Shown piece after piece: positions 5,096 to 6,119 of a stretch of 6,119 nt of DNA; within the stretch, counting starts at the first letter, position 1; each line of letters opens with the position of its first letter. A program made the translations under genes and the position numbers. This DNA comes from Phycisphaerales bacterium (lineage in GTDB: Bacteria; Planctomycetota; Phycisphaerae; Phycisphaerales; UBA1924), in contig JAIEQQ010000026.1 in assembly GCA_019747615.1 (NCBI GenBank), positions 1 to 6,119 on the forward strand, given 5' to 3'. The notes under the pieces were generated by a model. It worked only from the letters and a program-made list of their open reading frames with translations, had not been told where the DNA came from and ran no database searches.

Positions 5096-6118
5096 TTACT
5101 CCGGGCCGGGCGACGGACGCGCCGGCGTCGTCATCAGGGGCTTGGCGCCGGGGGCCTCTGCGGGCGGGGTGATGTCTTCGGTGGGCACCATGAGGGGGCC
5201 CTGGGGCTCGGGGCGATCTGGGGCGAGCTCGGTGCGGAGCGAGCGCAGCCGGGCTCGCGGGTCTTTGTTGATGGTGTCGGCCTCGGTGCGGTTGTTCACG
5301 ACAATGGGCGTGATGAACGCGACAAGCTCGGTGGTGGTGCGGGCGTTCTCGGTGCTGGTGAAGGGGGCGCCGAAGAACGGGATATCGCCCAGCAGGGGGA
5401 TCTTGCGTTTGATCTGCGAGTCTTCGGATCGGATGATGCCGCTGATCACCATGGTCTGGCCATCGGCCACGATGAGCTGCGTGGTGGTCTCGCGCCGATC
5501 GACGATCGCGCCGCCGAAGAGCGTGTTGCCGGGGGTGATCGACGAGAGCTGGAGGTTGACCTTTAGATCGACATCTCGCTCGGGGGTGATGCGCGGGCGG
5601 ACGCGGAGCTGGATGCCCACAGAGCGATAGTCGAAGGACTGCACGAGGTTGCCCTGGTTGTTGGGCTGGCTCTCGGTGATGAACGGGATGTCCTGGCCGT
5701 CGAAGAACTCGGCTTCTTGATTATCGCCGGTGAAGATCTTGGGCTCAGAGAGGATCTTGACGTTGGTCGTCTGCGCCAGGGCCTGGAGCAGGACGTTGAT
5801 GTTGACGCCGAGGTTGAGCACCGAGGTATCAAAGAGGCTGTCGATGAGCTGGTTCTTAGTGCCGGTGACGCTCGAAGTGGCGTTGGTGCCGATGGAGTTC
5901 TCGCCGCGGGTCGGGTTGATGACCGCGTTGCTGAAGCGGACGCCCAAGGCCAGAGCATCTTCGCCCGAGAGCTCAACAACCACTGCGGCGATGAGCACCT
6001 GGCGGCCCGGGCGATCAAGCCGCTCGATCATCTCCACGATCGAGCGCCGGTACTCGGTGGGCGCCAGCACCATCAGCGCGTTCTGCCGGTTGATCGGAAC
6101 GATGCGGGCCTTGGCGAT
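5096..6118 (-). CDS. Secretin (GspD/PilQ superfamily), C-terminal part
   Basis: The frame is open at the right edge; 340 residues and the stop are visible. Secretins form the gated outer-membrane ring of type II secretion systems, type IV pili and relatives. Visible residues 1-40 (ending ALMVLAPTEYRRSIVEMIER, then LDRPGRQVLIAAVVVEL) are the last periplasmic N-domain leading into the pore domain. The secretin domain follows: LLQALAQTTNVKILSEPKIF and DNQEAEFFDGQDIPFITES (about 110-149), VGIQLRVRPRITPERDVDLK (167-186), and the signature GQTMVISG (220-227) with KIPLLGDIPFFGAPF (239-253). After the final strand (ELVAFITPIVV, about 264-274) comes a Pro-rich tail of some 65 residues, which could bind a pilotin or be unstructured. 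The domain looks closer to GspD than PilQ, but without the N-terminal part the system cannot be fixed. Confidence 0.93.
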   Translation of the reverse strand: MAKARIVPINRQNALMVLAPTEYRRSIVEMIERLDRPGRQVLIAAVVVELSGEDALALGVRFSNAVINPTRGENSIGTNATSSVTGTKNQLIDSLFDTSVLNLGVNINVLLQALAQTTNVKILSEPKIFTGDNQEAEFFDGQDIPFITESQPNNQGNLVQSFDYRSVGIQLRVRPRITPERDVDLKVNLQLSSITPGNTLFGGAIVDRRETTTQLIVADGQTMVISGIIRSEDSQIKRKIPLLGDIPFFGAPFTSTENARTTTELVAFITPIVVNNRTEADTINKDPRARLRSLRTELAPDRPEPQGPLMVPTEDITPPAEAPGAKPLMTTPARPSPGPE

Positions 6119-6119
6119 C

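Noticed and set aside
5066..5630. Plus-strand frames opposite the secretin gene (5066-5566, 5142-5630)
   Set aside because: The minus strand carries unmistakable secretin motifs throughout; the plus-strand translations are Gly/Arg/Ala-rich shadow.
1..6119. CRISPR array, tRNA, rRNA, transposase or phage genes
   Set aside because: I saw no regularly spaced repeats, cloverleaf-like sequences, ribosomal RNA motifs or transposase/integrase proteins on either strand.

Overview
The window looks like a GC-rich bacterial chromosome segment, most likely from a planctomycete of the Phycisphaerae. The best clue is an exported protein that ends in a PEP-CTERM-like tail (Pro-Thr-Pro-Gly-Ala, a short hydrophobic stretch, then Gly-Arg-Arg-Arg-Arg), a form common in that group. 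Two lipoproteins without recognisable family and a secretin fit a diderm planctomycete. The taxonomic call is inference from protein style, not from a marker gene.

Layout. The plus-strand half (1-2020) holds the last 20 codons of an unidentified gene, then recX (RecA modulator), a small lipoprotein gene, and a single-domain rhodanese whose GTG start overlaps the lipoprotein stop. The convergent gap 2021-2359 carries the intrinsic terminator of the opposing gene and no convincing gene of its own. The minus-strand half (2360-6119), read right to left, holds the C-terminal part of a secretin (GspD/PilQ superfamily, cut by the window edge), a 428-residue lipoprotein of unknown family, and the PEP-CTERM-type exported protein. 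That last gene is a textbook single-gene unit, with a TTGACA/TATGTT promoter, a Shine-Dalgarno AAGGAG, a GTG start, a signal peptide, a C-terminal sorting signal and a strong terminator.

How the genes fit together. recX belongs to recombination control. Lipoprotein plus rhodanese is a translationally coupled pair. The secretin forms an outer-membrane gate for type II secretion or type IV pili, and the lipoprotein downstream of it on the same strand may be exported to the same envelope layer, though no shared function is proven. The most distinctive non-coding signal is a perfect 31-nt repeat with an 8-bp hairpin. It occurs twice in opposite orientation, once across the 5' end of the recX reading frame and once between the secretin and lipoprotein genes. 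It probably misleads start-codon calls. I see no obviously new multi-gene system here; the repeat, the PEP-CTERM gene's upstream region and the two unrecognised lipoproteins are the parts worth following.
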